Source: Halobaculum halobium
Lineage (GTDB): Archaea; Halobacteriota; Halobacteria; Halobacteriales; Haloferacaceae
Length of the DNA: 64,000 nucleotides
Direction of reading: 5' to 3'
Assembly (NCBI RefSeq): GCF_030127145.1
Contig: NZ_CP126158.1
Coordinates: 372,001-436,000 of the forward strand
Part shown: in pieces, positions 1-8,875 of the stretch
Layout of the letters: each line of letters opens with the position of its first letter
Numbering within the stretch: position 1 is the first letter of the stretch
Translations under genes and position numbers: made by a program
The notes under the pieces: generated by a model
Told to the model about the DNA's origin: nothing
The model's input: only the letters and a program-made list of their open reading frames with translations
Database searches by the model: none

Positions 1-791
1 TCTTCGACGTGACTGTGCTCCTCCGCGGGGAATGTTCCCGTTTCGACCTCGCGCTTGTACGCCTCGACGGCCGACGCCATCTCGCCCCGGAGATCTGCGT
101 ACTGCTTCGAGAACGGGGGCGACCACTCGTCGAGCCCGAGCACGTCGGTGATCACGAGCACCTGGCCGTCGGTCTCGGAACCGGCGCCGATACCGATCGT
201 CGGGACGTCGAGCGCCTCAGTGATCTGGGCGGCGAGGTTCGCAGGGACGTGTTCGAGCACGAGCGAGAACGCGCCGGCATCCTCGTGGTCGTTCGCCAAC
301 TCCAGCAGCCGCTCGGCCGCCTCTGGGTCGGTTCCCTGCCGCTGATAGCCGCCGAGTTGGTTCACGTGCTGCGGAGTCAGACCGAGATGCGCCATTACCG
401 GAATTCCGAGTTCGGTGAGTCTCCGGGTCAGTTCGACCGTGTGGGGGCCTGACTCGATCTTCACGGCGTCGGCGTCCGCCTCTTTCAGCATGCGCCCGGC
501 GTGCTCGATGCTCTCGGCCTCGTCGACGCCGAACGAGAGGAACGGCATGTCCGCGACGACGAGCGCGTCGTCGGTCGCACGAGCGACGGCAGCGGTCCGA
601 CTCTGCACCTCGGCGAGCGTGACGGGCAGTGTCGAGTCGTGGCCCAGCACCGCGTTCCCCATCGAGTCGCCGACGAGGATCACGTCGATCCCGGCGTCGT
701 CGATGACCGCGGCCGTCGGCGCGTCGTACGCCGTCAGCATCGTGATGGGGTCGTCGCCCGCCCGATCTCGGAGGTCGCGCGTCGTAACCAT
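1..791 (-). CDS. panB: 3-methyl-2-oxobutanoate hydroxymethyltransferase, 3' end cut by window
   Basis: Ketopantoate hydroxymethyltransferase transfers a hydroxymethyl group from methylene-tetrahydrofolate (or its archaeal equivalent) to 2-oxoisovalerate, the first committed step to pantoate and coenzyme A. The ATG at 791 opens 263 codons that run off the window start. PanB is usually about 265-270 residues, so only a few C-terminal residues should be missing. Visible family motifs are MLTAYDAPTA near the N-terminus, VGDSMGN (metal-binding Asp), ADMPF, KIESG, MAHLGLTPQ and IGIGAG. It is transcribed leftward, alone at this edge. The call rests on motif order and length. Confidence 0.95.
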   Translation of the reverse strand, partial: MVTTRDLRDRAGDDPITMLTAYDAPTAAVIDDAGIDVILVGDSMGNAVLGHDSTLPVTLAEVQSRTAAVARATDDALVVADMPFLSFGVDEAESIEHAGRMLKEADADAVKIESGPHTVELTRRLTELGIPVMAHLGLTPQHVNQLGGYQRQGTDPEAAERLLELANDHEDAGAFSLVLEHVPANLAAQITEALDVPTIGIGAGSETDGQVLVITDVLGLDEWSPPFSKQYADLRGEMASAVEAYKREVETGTFPAEEHSHVE

Positions 792-903
792 GGCCGGTGG
801 GAAGGCACGTGGCCCGATTAATCCGACTGTTCTGGACCGCGGTGGGTACCGAACGAGATACCGACGGCGAAACCGGTATCGCTGCGAGAGCGGGCGTCCT
901 AGC

Positions 904-1020
904 CAGTGCGCGATCGGAGACCGAGTACTCCCGCCGGTGGTCGGCGTCGCCCTCGTGGTCGCGGTGCTCATCGCGACGATCGTGGGATCACCGGGCGGAC
1001 GCTGCTCGTCTCCGAGGTGA
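904..1020 (+). pseudogene. possible remnant of a type IV pilin N-terminus
   Basis: One frame here reads GDRVLPPVVGVALVVAVLIA before diverging and stopping at 1020. This resembles the hydrophobic N-terminal segment of haloarchaeal pilins (Pilin_N/DUF1628, typically RAVSPVVGVALLVAIT). No start codon with a plausible signal segment precedes it, and the residues after the hydrophobic stretch do not look like a pilin. It lies in the roughly 320-base gap between panB and the next gene, where I see nothing else. A chance reading of GC-rich DNA is a real alternative, hence the low confidence. Confidence 0.25.
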
Positions 1021-1114
1021 CCGTCCCGGAACAGCCGGCGAACGTGGGCCGCTGACTCGCCGTATCTGCGGCCGAAACCGACACGGCTTACCCGGTCGCC
1101 CCGAACGGGGAAGC

Positions 1115-1351
1115 GTGCCCGAGCGCATCGAGTCCACCGATCCCGAGGGGGTCGATTACGGGTGGGTGATGCAGATGACGTTCGTCGTCACGGTGACCGC
1201 CGGCGCCGTGCTCGTGGCGGCGCTGTCGGCGTTCGTGACGCTCCCGACTTGGGGCGCGCGCGCGAGTTTCGCCGTCCGAGTCGGCGCCGTGATCTGGATC
1301 GTGACTGCACTGGCAGCCTACTACTACGAGAAGAACGTCCGAGCCGAGTGA
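1115..1351 (+). CDS. small haloarchaeal membrane protein (DUF5822-like)
   Basis: A 78-residue protein starting with GTG at 1115. It has an acidic N-terminus (PERIESTDPEGVDYGW), one hydrophobic helix at about residues 22-40 and a second at about 52-66, and ends in a charged KNVRAE tail, so a two-helix membrane protein is predicted. The pattern matches a short conserved haloarchaeal family that I believe is DUF5822; the number is from memory. No function is known. I chose GTG 1115 over the longer open frame upstream because that extension is Arg-rich and not protein-like. It stands between divergently read panB and the convergent HAD gene. Confidence 0.75.
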   Translation: MPERIESTDPEGVDYGWVMQMTFVVTVTAGAVLVAALSAFVTLPTWGARASFAVRVGAVIWIVTALAAYYYEKNVRAE

Positions 1352-1375
1352 GCCGCAGCGGTGCCTTCGGCGACG

Positions 1376-1903
1376 CTACACCCACCGGAAGTCGACACCG
1401 GCGCGTCGCGCGGTCACCGCGTCGCGCTCGGAGTCGCCGACGAACAGCGCTCGGTCAGGTTCCGCACTCAGGTCCTGCAGCGTCGCCACCAGCGGCTCGG
1501 GATCGGGCTTGTACGTCGCTACCGAGTCGCGACCGACGACGGCGCCGACGTGGGGAGTCAGGTCGTGACGATCGAGCGCGGTCCGACAGGCGGCCTCACA
1601 GTTGAGCGAACAGACGCCGGTCGGCACCGACAGCGGGAGGTGATCGGCGTGCGGGAGGCGCGTCGACGCCGCGGCGCCCCGGGTCTCGTGGTCGGCGAGC
1701 ACCGCCTCTAATTCCGAGCGGAGGCCGGCGGCGTCGGCCCGCTCCAGGAGCCCCCACAGGTCCGCGCCGTCGGCGTCCCGGCCGTTGCGCTCGAACAGCC
1801 CGATCGCATCGCGTGCGGCGGCCTCCCAGTCGACTACGAGGTCAACGAGGGTTCCGTCGAGGTCGAAGACGACCGCGTCGTATCCCGTATACTCATCGGT
1901 CAC
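1376..1903 (-). CDS. HAD-superfamily hydrolase (phosphoglycolate phosphatase-like)
   Basis: A 175-residue haloacid-dehalogenase-type phosphatase. Motif I FDLDGTLVD is at about residues 13-21, a motif III lysine in YKPDPEP at about 130, and motif IV VGDSERD near 155. The cap is short and helical. The family dephosphorylates small metabolites such as 2-phosphoglycolate or nucleotides; the substrate cannot be told from sequence. Its stop lies 24 bases from the convergent small membrane gene, and its start is 4 bases beyond the stop of the acyl-CoA dehydrogenase, so the two leftward genes probably share a transcript. Confidence 0.85.
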   Translation of the reverse strand: MTDEYTGYDAVVFDLDGTLVDLVVDWEAAARDAIGLFERNGRDADGADLWGLLERADAAGLRSELEAVLADHETRGAAASTRLPHADHLPLSVPTGVCSLNCEAACRTALDRHDLTPHVGAVVGRDSVATYKPDPEPLVATLQDLSAEPDRALFVGDSERDAVTARRAGVDFRWV

Positions 1904-1907
1904 TGGA

Positions 1908-3071
1908 CTACAACAGCTCCCGGGCGATGATCGTCTTCTGGATCTCGGTCGTTCCCTCGTAGATGGTCGTGATCTTCGAATCCCGGTAGAGCCGCTCCAC
2001 GTCGAACTCGCTCATGTAGCCGTAACCGCCGTGGATCTGGACGGCCTCGTTCGTCACGTCGACCGCCGACTCGCTCGCGAAGTACTTCGCCATCGACGCC
2101 GCGAGCCGCGGGTCCTCGCCCGCGTCCGACTGGCGGGCCGCCTCGCGGACGAGCAGGCGCGACGCCTGCACCGTCGTCGCCATCTCGGCGAACTTGTTGC
2201 GGACGGCCTCGATCTCGGCGATCGGGGCGTCGAACTGCTCGCGTTCGTGAGCGTACTCGCGCGCCTCGTCGAACGCGGCCTGCGCGAGCCCGACCGCCTG
2301 GGCGGCGATGGCGATCCGGCCGCCGGTGAGCGTCTTGAACGCGGCAGAGAGGCCCTTGCCCTCCTCGGTGAGTCGGTAGCGTTCCGGAACGCGCACGTCG
2401 GAGAACTGCATCCCGACGGTGTCGGAGGCACGCAGACCCAGCTTCTCTTCTTTCTTTCCGACTTCGACGCCGTCGAGGTCGGCGGGGACGAGAAACTGGG
2501 TGATCGAGGCGTCGTCCTCCGGGTCCGCCTTTGCGAAGACGATGTACACACCCGCGCGCTCGCCGTTCGTGATCCACTGCTTCTCGCCGTTGATCACGTA
2601 CTCGTCGCCGTCGTGCTCGGCGGTCGTGGCCATCTGCGCCGGGTTCGACCCGGCCCCCGGCTCGGAGAGACAGAAGGCGCCAACCGGCCGACCGTCGACC
2701 AGCTCCGGCAGCCACTCGTCTTTGACCGCTTCCGAGCCGAAGCTCGCGATGCACGAGGCGGCGAGGCAGTGGACCGAGAGAGCGGTCGCGACGGCGAGGT
2801 GCCCGTACGCGAGCTCCTCGTTCACGATCGCGTACGTCGAGCGGTCCGCGTCGAACCCGCCGTACGCCTCGGGGACTGTCAGCCCCGTCAGATCGAGGGC
2901 TGCCAGCTTGTCCCACGCCTCTTCGGGGAACGTCTCGGTCTCGTCGGCCTCCCGGGCGCCCGGACGGAGTTCCTCGACGGCGAACTCGCGTACCACCTCG
3001 CGGATCGCGCGCTCCTCGTCGTCAAGGAGTGACGGGGAGTGCCCATACGCGTCTGCGTTCGCGTGTGTCAT
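1908..3071 (-). CDS. acyl-CoA dehydrogenase
   Basis: A 387-residue FAD enzyme that oxidises acyl-CoA to trans-2-enoyl-CoA, most likely short-chain or branched-chain. The start ATG at 3071 gives MTHANADAYG and the usual family length; the frame stays open upstream, but that extension covers the divergent promoter region and lacks homology-like features. Motifs are CLSEPGAGS (FAD/substrate), YVINGEKQWITNG, the C-terminal QIHGGYGY, and the catalytic base Glu in YEGTTEIQ. The HAD phosphatase follows closely on the same strand. The substrate range is not determined by sequence alone. Confidence 0.93.
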   Translation of the reverse strand: MTHANADAYGHSPSLLDDEERAIREVVREFAVEELRPGAREADETETFPEEAWDKLAALDLTGLTVPEAYGGFDADRSTYAIVNEELAYGHLAVATALSVHCLAASCIASFGSEAVKDEWLPELVDGRPVGAFCLSEPGAGSNPAQMATTAEHDGDEYVINGEKQWITNGERAGVYIVFAKADPEDDASITQFLVPADLDGVEVGKKEEKLGLRASDTVGMQFSDVRVPERYRLTEEGKGLSAAFKTLTGGRIAIAAQAVGLAQAAFDEAREYAHEREQFDAPIAEIEAVRNKFAEMATTVQASRLLVREAARQSDAGEDPRLAASMAKYFASESAVDVTNEAVQIHGGYGYMSEFDVERLYRDSKITTIYEGTTEIQKTIIARELL

Positions 3072-3218
3072 ACCCGGAGACTTCGACCCGCAGCGGTTAA
3101 GCGTGTCTGACTCGCCGGTCGCGGTCGCCGCGACGGCGACTGAGACGTCCTCAGTGTGCGGTAAGCGGTCCCTTGTCGGCGCGAAAGTCACGCTTACCTT
3201 TCCGGGAGGACCACGAGT

Positions 3219-4535
3219 GTGAGTTCGATGCGTCTTCACATGCGACCGCTGCTCATCGCGACGGTGGTGCTTCTCGTGCTTGCGCCCGCTGTCGGGGCGG
3301 TCAGCAACGGTACGGTCGGCGCTGCCGGCGTCGGCGGGCCCGACTCAACCGGCACCCACGCACAAACGGCGACTGTCACGCTCACCATCGCGGTTCAGGC
3401 GCCCGACGGAGACCCAGTCACGGACGCGGCCCTCACCGCGTCATGGGAAAACGGCTCCGCGACGGCGACGACTGCCGGCAACGGCCGGGCCTTCGTCGAC
3501 GTGCCCGCCGGGGCGACCGTCGAGGTTAGCGTCGACCACCCGGAGTACGTCCGAAACGCGCCGTTTGTCGTCGAGAACGCGAGCGAGGACACCGTCTCGA
3601 TCACGGTCCGCCAGCGCGGGAGTCTCACCGTCAGCGCCGAAGATGACCGAGGCGACGCAGTGGCTGACGCGCGCGTCATCGTTCGCGCAGACGGCGCTGT
3701 CGTCGTCAACGGTCGGACGAACGACGACGGACGGTTCACTACCGGAACGATCGAACAGCGGTCGTATAGCCTCACGGTGGTCAAGCAGGGGTACTACCGC
3801 GTCAACCGCGACGTGGACGTGGGCGAATCATCCCGCGAGTCCGTCGCGCTCGAGCGCGGATCGGTCACCTTCTCGTTCGAGGTGTTCGACGATCGGTTCG
3901 ATCCGCCGGAGCCCGTCGAGAACGCACAGCTGACGCTGGAGACGGCAGGGACGTTCCGAACGCTCCAGAACGGCGAGGCGACCGCGCAGGTCCCCGTCAA
4001 CGCCGAGCTCGATCTGGAGGTGACAAAAGAGGGGTACGAGACCGTCTCGCGAACGGTTAGCGTCGAGGAGTCCGCGCGCACGGTGTCGGTGAACCTCAGT
4101 CGAACGCCGGGACTGAACGTCACTGTCGTGAACGACCGCGTCCTCGTCGGCGAGCGCAACGTCGTGACGGTCACCGATGCGTACGGCGATCCCGTCGCCG
4201 ACGCGCGGGTGCTCGTCGACGACGAGGTCGTCGGCCGGACGGGCGGCGAGGGCACGCTCACGATCCGGCTCGAAGACGCCGGGAACCGAACCCTCGTGGC
4301 GGAGACTGACGATCTGACGTCGGATCCGCGGTCGATCGCGGTCGTTCGCGAGCGAACGCCGACGCCGACGCCGACCGAGACCGCCACGGAGACGCCGGCG
4401 CCGACCACGACGCCCGAGACCACGGAACCGGAGTCGAGCACCAGCTTCCCGGGCTTCACGCCGGTGTCTGCGGTCGTCGCGATCGCCGCGCTCGCGGGTG
4501 CGGCCGTGCTCGCTGCGAACAGACGAGACGACTGA
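3219..4535 (+). CDS. secreted surface protein with Ig-like repeats and PGF-CTERM anchor
   Basis: A 438-residue exported protein. The N-terminus has a Sec signal (LLIATVVLLVLAPAVGA) after GTG 3219; ATG 3228 and ATG 3240 are alternative starts. The body repeats carboxypeptidase-regulatory/PEGA-like modules with DHPEY, KQGYY and KEGYE turns at intervals of roughly 90 residues. A Thr/Pro/Glu linker precedes a C-terminal tripartite signal: PGF, a hydrophobic helix, then ANRRDD. In haloarchaea PGF-CTERM proteins are cleaved by archaeosortase A and lipid-anchored, as the S-layer glycoprotein is. Several N-x-S/T sequons suggest N-glycosylation. The ligand or role is unknown. Confidence 0.85.
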   Translation: MSSMRLHMRPLLIATVVLLVLAPAVGAVSNGTVGAAGVGGPDSTGTHAQTATVTLTIAVQAPDGDPVTDAALTASWENGSATATTAGNGRAFVDVPAGATVEVSVDHPEYVRNAPFVVENASEDTVSITVRQRGSLTVSAEDDRGDAVADARVIVRADGAVVVNGRTNDDGRFTTGTIEQRSYSLTVVKQGYYRVNRDVDVGESSRESVALERGSVTFSFEVFDDRFDPPEPVENAQLTLETAGTFRTLQNGEATAQVPVNAELDLEVTKEGYETVSRTVSVEESARTVSVNLSRTPGLNVTVVNDRVLVGERNVVTVTDAYGDPVADARVLVDDEVVGRTGGEGTLTIRLEDAGNRTLVAETDDLTSDPRSIAVVRERTPTPTPTETATETPAPTTTPETTEPESSTSFPGFTPVSAVVAIAALAGAAVLAANRRDD

Positions 4536-4545
4536 CGCCCGGGCC

Positions 4546-5799
4546 CTACCCGTCGAACTCCGACAGGAACTCGACGACAGAATCCGGGTCCGCGTCGATG
4601 CCGCCTCCTTGGGCGAACGTCGGCGATCCGCCGCCCCCACCCCCAAACTCGGCGGTAACGCGGTCGACCACGTCGCCGGCGTCGACGCCGCAGCCGGAGG
4701 CGACGACGACGAACGGTGCGGGGCCGCTCCCGACGGCGGCGACCACGCCCGGCGCGTCCGCCTCGCCGCCGACGACCGACTGGGCGGCCTCGCCGACCGC
4801 GTTCGCGTCGAACCCCTCGACTGCGCCGATCCGCCACTCGTCGCCGTCGCGCTCGACGCGATGGAGGTCGCGGACGCGGCCGACCAACAGCTCCTCGCGA
4901 ACCGATGCGAGTTCGTCCGCGAGGTCGTCGCGCTCGTCCGAGAGCCGCCCGACCGCGTCGGCGACCGCGTCGACGGCGACGCCCGCCTCGCGCGCGGCGG
5001 CGCGGAGTTCGCGGTGCGTCTCGGCGCGTCGCCGGATCCCCGCGGGACCGACGGCGAACTCCACGCGCGTGAGCCCCTCGCCGGGGTTCGATCGATCGAG
5101 CAGCGTGACCGGCCCGATCTCCCGGGTGTTGGAGACGTGGGTGCCGCCGCAGGCGGCCTCGTCCCAGCCGTCGACGGCGACGACGCGGACCGAATCGGCG
5201 TCGCTCATCACGCCCTCCTCGGTCTTCGTGTTGAACGCCACCGACCCGTCCGCGCGCGCTGTCTCGACCGAGCGCTGTTCCCAGGTGACTGGCCGCGAGT
5301 CCCAGACCGCGCGGTTCACGAGGCGTTCGAGTTCGACGAGCACGTCGTCGGTGATGTCGGTCGAGGTTTCGAAGTCGACGCGGACCTTCTCGCCGCTGCG
5401 TGTCGCGTCACCGCCCGCGCGTCGCTCCGGGGGCGCGGCCGCGATCCCGAAGCCGCCGTACCCGAGGTCGTCCAACAGCCGACGCCCGGCGCCGTAGAGC
5501 ACGTGGCTCGCGGTGTGGGCGCGCATGCAGTACGTCCGGAAGTCGTCGTCGACGACGCAAGCCACGGCGTCGCCAGACTCGAACGCGGGCGCCTCGGCGA
5601 GCGTGTGGACGACCGCGTGCTCGCGTGACTGTACGTCCGCGACGGGGACGCCACCGAGCGTGCCGCGGTCGGCGGGCTGGCCGCCCCCCTCCGGATAGAA
5701 GTACGTCTCCGCGAGGGTCACGTCGCGACCGTCGATCGATTCGACCGTCGTCTCGAACTCCCGCACCTCGGGGTGCGCCGGCGCGAGCGAGTCACTCAT
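4546..5799 (-). CDS. alanyl-tRNA editing protein, AlaX long form with DHHA1 domain
   Basis: A 417-residue free-standing homologue of the AlaRS editing and C-terminal domains, which hydrolyses mischarged Ser- or Gly-tRNA(Ala). The N-terminal barrel has YPEGGGQPAD. Zinc ligands are HTASH (His95, His99) and CGGTH (Cys217, His221). A coiled region (about 240-300) leads to a DHHA1 domain ending in a glycine-rich GGGGGG and AQGGG, the tRNA-binding loop seen in AlaRS. It lacks a synthetase active site. It converges on the surface-protein gene with 10 bases between stops. Confidence 0.92.
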   Translation of the reverse strand: MSDSLAPAHPEVREFETTVESIDGRDVTLAETYFYPEGGGQPADRGTLGGVPVADVQSREHAVVHTLAEAPAFESGDAVACVVDDDFRTYCMRAHTASHVLYGAGRRLLDDLGYGGFGIAAAPPERRAGGDATRSGEKVRVDFETSTDITDDVLVELERLVNRAVWDSRPVTWEQRSVETARADGSVAFNTKTEEGVMSDADSVRVVAVDGWDEAACGGTHVSNTREIGPVTLLDRSNPGEGLTRVEFAVGPAGIRRRAETHRELRAAAREAGVAVDAVADAVGRLSDERDDLADELASVREELLVGRVRDLHRVERDGDEWRIGAVEGFDANAVGEAAQSVVGGEADAPGVVAAVGSGPAPFVVVASGCGVDAGDVVDRVTAEFGGGGGGSPTFAQGGGIDADPDSVVEFLSEFDG

Positions 5800-5945
5800 G
5801 GGTGGAGGTCGCCGTCAGGGGCGAAAAAGCGTGTGCCCGCGGCAGCATCGTCGGGTCGTCGTCCGCGTCTGGCTCTCTTCGTGGGCGCCTCGCCCACAAG
5901 CTCGCCGCCGCGGATCAGAGACGTTCGCTCCGCTCCCGTCTCGCC

Positions 5946-6491
5946 TTACTCGTCGACGAGCGTCACGTCCAACGCCTGCTCGATGCTGCGAACCGTCGAC
6001 CCGCCGACGCCGGCTCGCGCGGCGCGCCCCTCCTCGACGGCGTGGATCTGCTCGGTCTCGACGCCGATCTCGTCCGCGAGTTCCTCGGCCGTCATCTCGG
6101 CGCCCTGCCGGGCCTCCGTGACGACCTCTCCGTACCCCTTCACGAGGTACGGGAGCCGGTCCTCCTCGTAGTCAGTCCCTTCCTCCTCCCAGTGGCGCGA
6201 GTCGCCGGTGGAGGCGTCCATCGCCTTCGCGACGTTCTGTGCCGCGCGCTTCTTTCGGTTCGGCTCCGACTGGTCGCGCGAGCCGCTGCCGCCGTCACCC
6301 CCGCGGCCACCCCCGCCGCGACCGGACCCGCCGCTTCGTGCGTCGTCGTCGTGGGGGGCGCAGTCGGAACAGACTAACAGCTCCGCGCCGGCGACGTTCG
6401 CGCGTGACAGCGTCGTGTCCTCGCGCCCGCACAGTTCGCACGCGTCGCCGGAGCCGCCGCCACCGCCGCTTCCGGTGGAGTACTTCGCCAT
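5946..6491 (-). CDS. multiprotein bridging factor aMBF1
   Basis: A 181-residue archaeal MBF1 homologue (TIGR00270-type). The N-terminus has a zinc ribbon (CELCG at about 18-22, CSDCA at about 40-44), followed by a long Gly/Arg/Ser linker and a C-terminal helix-turn-helix of the cro/Xre type from about residue 115 (VVTEARQGAEMTAEELAD). In eukaryotes MBF1 bridges TBP and activators; archaeal MBF1 associates with ribosomes. Start ATG 6491 places the ribbon directly at the N-terminus; the longer upstream frame is Arg-rich noise antisense to the neighbouring gene. The linker is unusually rich in glycine. Confidence 0.93.
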   Translation of the reverse strand: MAKYSTGSGGGGGSGDACELCGREDTTLSRANVAGAELLVCSDCAPHDDDARSGGSGRGGGGRGGDGGSGSRDQSEPNRKKRAAQNVAKAMDASTGDSRHWEEEGTDYEEDRLPYLVKGYGEVVTEARQGAEMTAEELADEIGVETEQIHAVEEGRAARAGVGGSTVRSIEQALDVTLVDE

Positions 6492-6592
6492 GCCCCCTGC
6501 TACGTCCCCCGAGGGATAAAACCGTGTTCCGTCCGCCGGGCGGCGACAGCCTCGGCCATTTCCGTCCGCCGGACCGCGACAGCCCCGCCAGA

Positions 6593-7546
6593 TCAGACGA
6601 CCCGGTTCTCCAGTTCGAGGGCCGAGTCGTCCCCGGCGGCCAACCGCTCGACGTTCCCGGCGAGGATGTCGGCCACCCGCTCGAAGTACCGCGGCGTGTG
6701 CCCAGCGTTGTGCGGAGTGATCCGGGCGTCGTCGAGCCCCCACAGCGGGTGCTCTTCGGGGAGCGGCTCGGGGTCCGTCACGTCGAGGAACGCCCCGCGG
6801 ATTTGGTTCCATCGCAGCGCATGCACCAGGTCGTCGGTGTCGACGACCGGCCCGCGGGCGATGTTCACGAGCGTCGCGTGCGGCGGGAGCGTCCGCAGCG
6901 CCTCCCGGTCGATCAACCCCTCGGTCGTGTCGGTCAGCGGGCACGCGAGCACGAGGTGGTCGGCGCGCGCGAGCACCTCGTGGAGGTCGTCGAACCCGAA
7001 CACCTCGTCCACGGGACCGCCCTTCTCTGGCGTGTACCGGACGCCGAGCCGCTCGACGCCGAACGGCTCCAGCCGCTCGGCGACCGCAGTGCCGATGGCG
7101 CCGAGGCCGACGATCGCGACCGTCGAGTCGTACAGCTCCCGCGTCCGGTACGCGCGCCACTCGCGGCGGTCCTGCTGGCGGGTCGCCCGCCGGAAGTCGC
7201 GCGCGAGTGAGACGAGCGCGCCGATCACGTACTCCGAGATGTTCGGGGCGTGGACCCCCGAAGCGTTCGTGACGGCGACGCCGGCGTCCTCGAAGGCGTC
7301 CAGATCGAGGTGGCCGACGCCGGCGTAGACACCGGCGAACAGCCGCAGCGACGACGATCCGTCGAGAGCATCCTCGGCGGCGACGCCCTCGCCGGTGACG
7401 ACGTCGGCGGTTCGGATCGCCTCGCGTTCCTCGTCCGGCGTCTCCGCGAGGACGACCTCGTGGTCGGGGAGTCGCTCGCGCAGCAGCTCGGCGTACTCCG
7501 CGGCGGGATGGCCGTGGATCTTCTGACGGGTGACGACGATGCGCAT
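6593..7546 (-). CDS. D-2-hydroxyacid dehydrogenase
   Basis: A 317-residue NAD(P)-dependent dehydrogenase of the phosphoglycerate dehydrogenase/glyoxylate reductase superfamily. The Rossmann motif VGLGAIGTAV lies near residue 150, the substrate-binding Arg in NIARGPVVD, a catalytic acid in DVTDPEPLPEEHPLW, and the catalytic His in ITPHNAGHTP. ATG 7546 is preferred over an upstream in-frame ATG at 7600 because MRIVVTRQK begins the catalytic domain. Likely substrates are small 2-oxo acids such as glyoxylate, hydroxypyruvate or pyruvate. It is monocistronic or loosely linked to the FAH gene read in the same direction. Confidence 0.88.
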   Translation of the reverse strand: MRIVVTRQKIHGHPAAEYAELLRERLPDHEVVLAETPDEEREAIRTADVVTGEGVAAEDALDGSSSLRLFAGVYAGVGHLDLDAFEDAGVAVTNASGVHAPNISEYVIGALVSLARDFRRATRQQDRREWRAYRTRELYDSTVAIVGLGAIGTAVAERLEPFGVERLGVRYTPEKGGPVDEVFGFDDLHEVLARADHLVLACPLTDTTEGLIDREALRTLPPHATLVNIARGPVVDTDDLVHALRWNQIRGAFLDVTDPEPLPEEHPLWGLDDARITPHNAGHTPRYFERVADILAGNVERLAAGDDSALELENRVV

Positions 7547-7657
7547 GCGCGCCGCCACGACCGGCCCCGACTTAACCGCGCCGACAGCGGCGGGCCGCAC
7601 CGGGCTCGCGACACTCTGTAGCGCGACCCCGGAGTCGCCGCGAACGCGGTGCGGGGA

Positions 7658-8371
7658 TCAGTCGTCGACGACCTCGTTCGCGAGCGTGCCGACGCCCTCG
7701 TAGGTGATCTCGACGGCGTCGCCCGGCTCGACCAGTCCGGGGTTGGCGGGGGATCCGAACGCGACGCAGTCGCCCGCGCGGAACCGGAAGCGCTTCGAGA
7801 GGAACGAGACGATCTCGTGGGGGTCGAACAGCATCAGCTCGGTGTTCGCCTCCTGTCGGCGCTCGCCGGCGACGTCGGTGTGCATGTCGATACCCGTGGG
7901 GTCCACGTCCGTCTCGATCCACGGCCCCAGCGGGCCGGACGCGGTGAACGCCTTGCGCGCGGTCCGCCCCTGCTGGTCGAGCGCGTCCACGTCGTTCATC
8001 ACCGTGTACCCCCGGACGGCGTCTGACACCTCCTCGGGCGCGAGATCCGAACACGGCTCGTCGATAACGGCGACGAGTTCGCCCGCGTAGGTCAGTTCGT
8101 CGGTCCACCCGGGGTAGGGAATCGGGTCGCGGTGGCCGACGACCGCGTGCGGCGGCTTGATGAAGAAGTCCGGCTCGTCGGGGCGCTCGTAGTCCATCTG
8201 ATCGAGCGTCGCGGCGAAGTTGCGGCCGACGCAAAACACCGCGTCCGGCTCGCAGGGTGCCAGCAGGTCCGCCTCGTCGACCGCGTACTCGCCGTCGTCG
8301 GTGACGAGTCTGCCGTCGCGGTACTCCCCCTGCCTGACGCCGTCTTCAGTGCGGGCGCGCGCGAGTCGCAT
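7658..8371 (-). CDS. fumarylacetoacetate hydrolase-family protein
   Basis: A 237-residue protein with the FAH fold. CVGRNFAATLDQM and FFIKPPHAVVG at about residues 48-80 are typical of 2-hydroxyhepta-2,4-diene-1,7-dioate isomerase / acylpyruvase relatives, and TVMNDVDALDQQGR and the C-terminal GDAVEITYEGVGTLAN complete the family pattern. Such enzymes use a divalent metal to cleave or decarboxylate beta-diketo acids, including acylpyruvates and oxaloacetate. ATG 8371 starts the conserved MRLARAR segment. No aromatic-degradation genes sit nearby, so a housekeeping acylpyruvase or oxaloacetate role is as likely as a catabolic one. Confidence 0.87.
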   Translation of the reverse strand: MRLARARTEDGVRQGEYRDGRLVTDDGEYAVDEADLLAPCEPDAVFCVGRNFAATLDQMDYERPDEPDFFIKPPHAVVGHRDPIPYPGWTDELTYAGELVAVIDEPCSDLAPEEVSDAVRGYTVMNDVDALDQQGRTARKAFTASGPLGPWIETDVDPTGIDMHTDVAGERRQEANTELMLFDPHEIVSFLSKRFRFRAGDCVAFGSPANPGLVEPGDAVEITYEGVGTLANEVVDD

Positions 8372-8500
8372 GGTCGGTCGGTGCCGGCGAGATAGCAAGT
8401 AGCTCACGGTCGATCGGTCGAAGAGGGCTCGACCGATCGCCAGTCGTACGAAAGCCGACGCCGGGGAAAACACCTAATCCCCCCGCCCGATCCAGACCGT

Positions 8501-8875
8501 ATGAGTTCTAGAACCGACACGACTGTCGAGGAAGCGATGTCGACTCCGCTCGAGACGATCGCGAAGGACGCGACGGTCCGAGAGGCCGCACGGCGGATGC
8601 GCGCGAAGAACATCAACGCGCTCGTCGTCGTGACCACGCCGCGCGCCATCGTCAGCAACACCGACGTCGTCGACGCCGTCGCCGAGGGCCGCGACGTCTC
8701 CTCGCTCCGGGTCGAAGACGTGATGACGACCGATGTCGAGACCGTCACGCCTGACCTCTACATGCAGGAGGTCGCCGAGATGATGACCACGTACGGCATC
8801 AAACACCTCCCCGTCGTCGACGGGGACTACGTCGGGATGATCTCGTCGACCGACGTCACCGCGTACCTCTCGTAG
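8501..8875 (+). CDS. two-CBS-domain protein
   Basis: A 124-residue protein made almost entirely of a Bateman pair. The first CBS motif (VEEAMSTPLETIAKDATVREAARRM) is at about residues 9-33 and the second (VEDVMTTDVETVTPDLYMQEVAEMM) at about 71-95, each followed by a beta strand and an SxTDV turn. CBS pairs bind AMP, ATP, SAM or similar ligands and regulate partner proteins. No effector domain is fused, so it probably acts on another protein in the cytoplasm. It is transcribed rightward from the gap facing the FAH gene and converges on malate synthase. Confidence 0.92.
   Translation: MSSRTDTTVEEAMSTPLETIAKDATVREAARRMRAKNINALVVVTTPRAIVSNTDVVDAVAEGRDVSSLRVEDVMTTDVETVTPDLYMQEVAEMMTTYGIKHLPVVDGDYVGMISSTDVTAYLS

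Noticed and set aside
3794..4837. Minus-strand open frame of about 347 codons, Arg/Ser-rich
   Set aside because: Shadow of the PGF-CTERM and AlaX genes in GC-rich DNA; no domain-like pattern.
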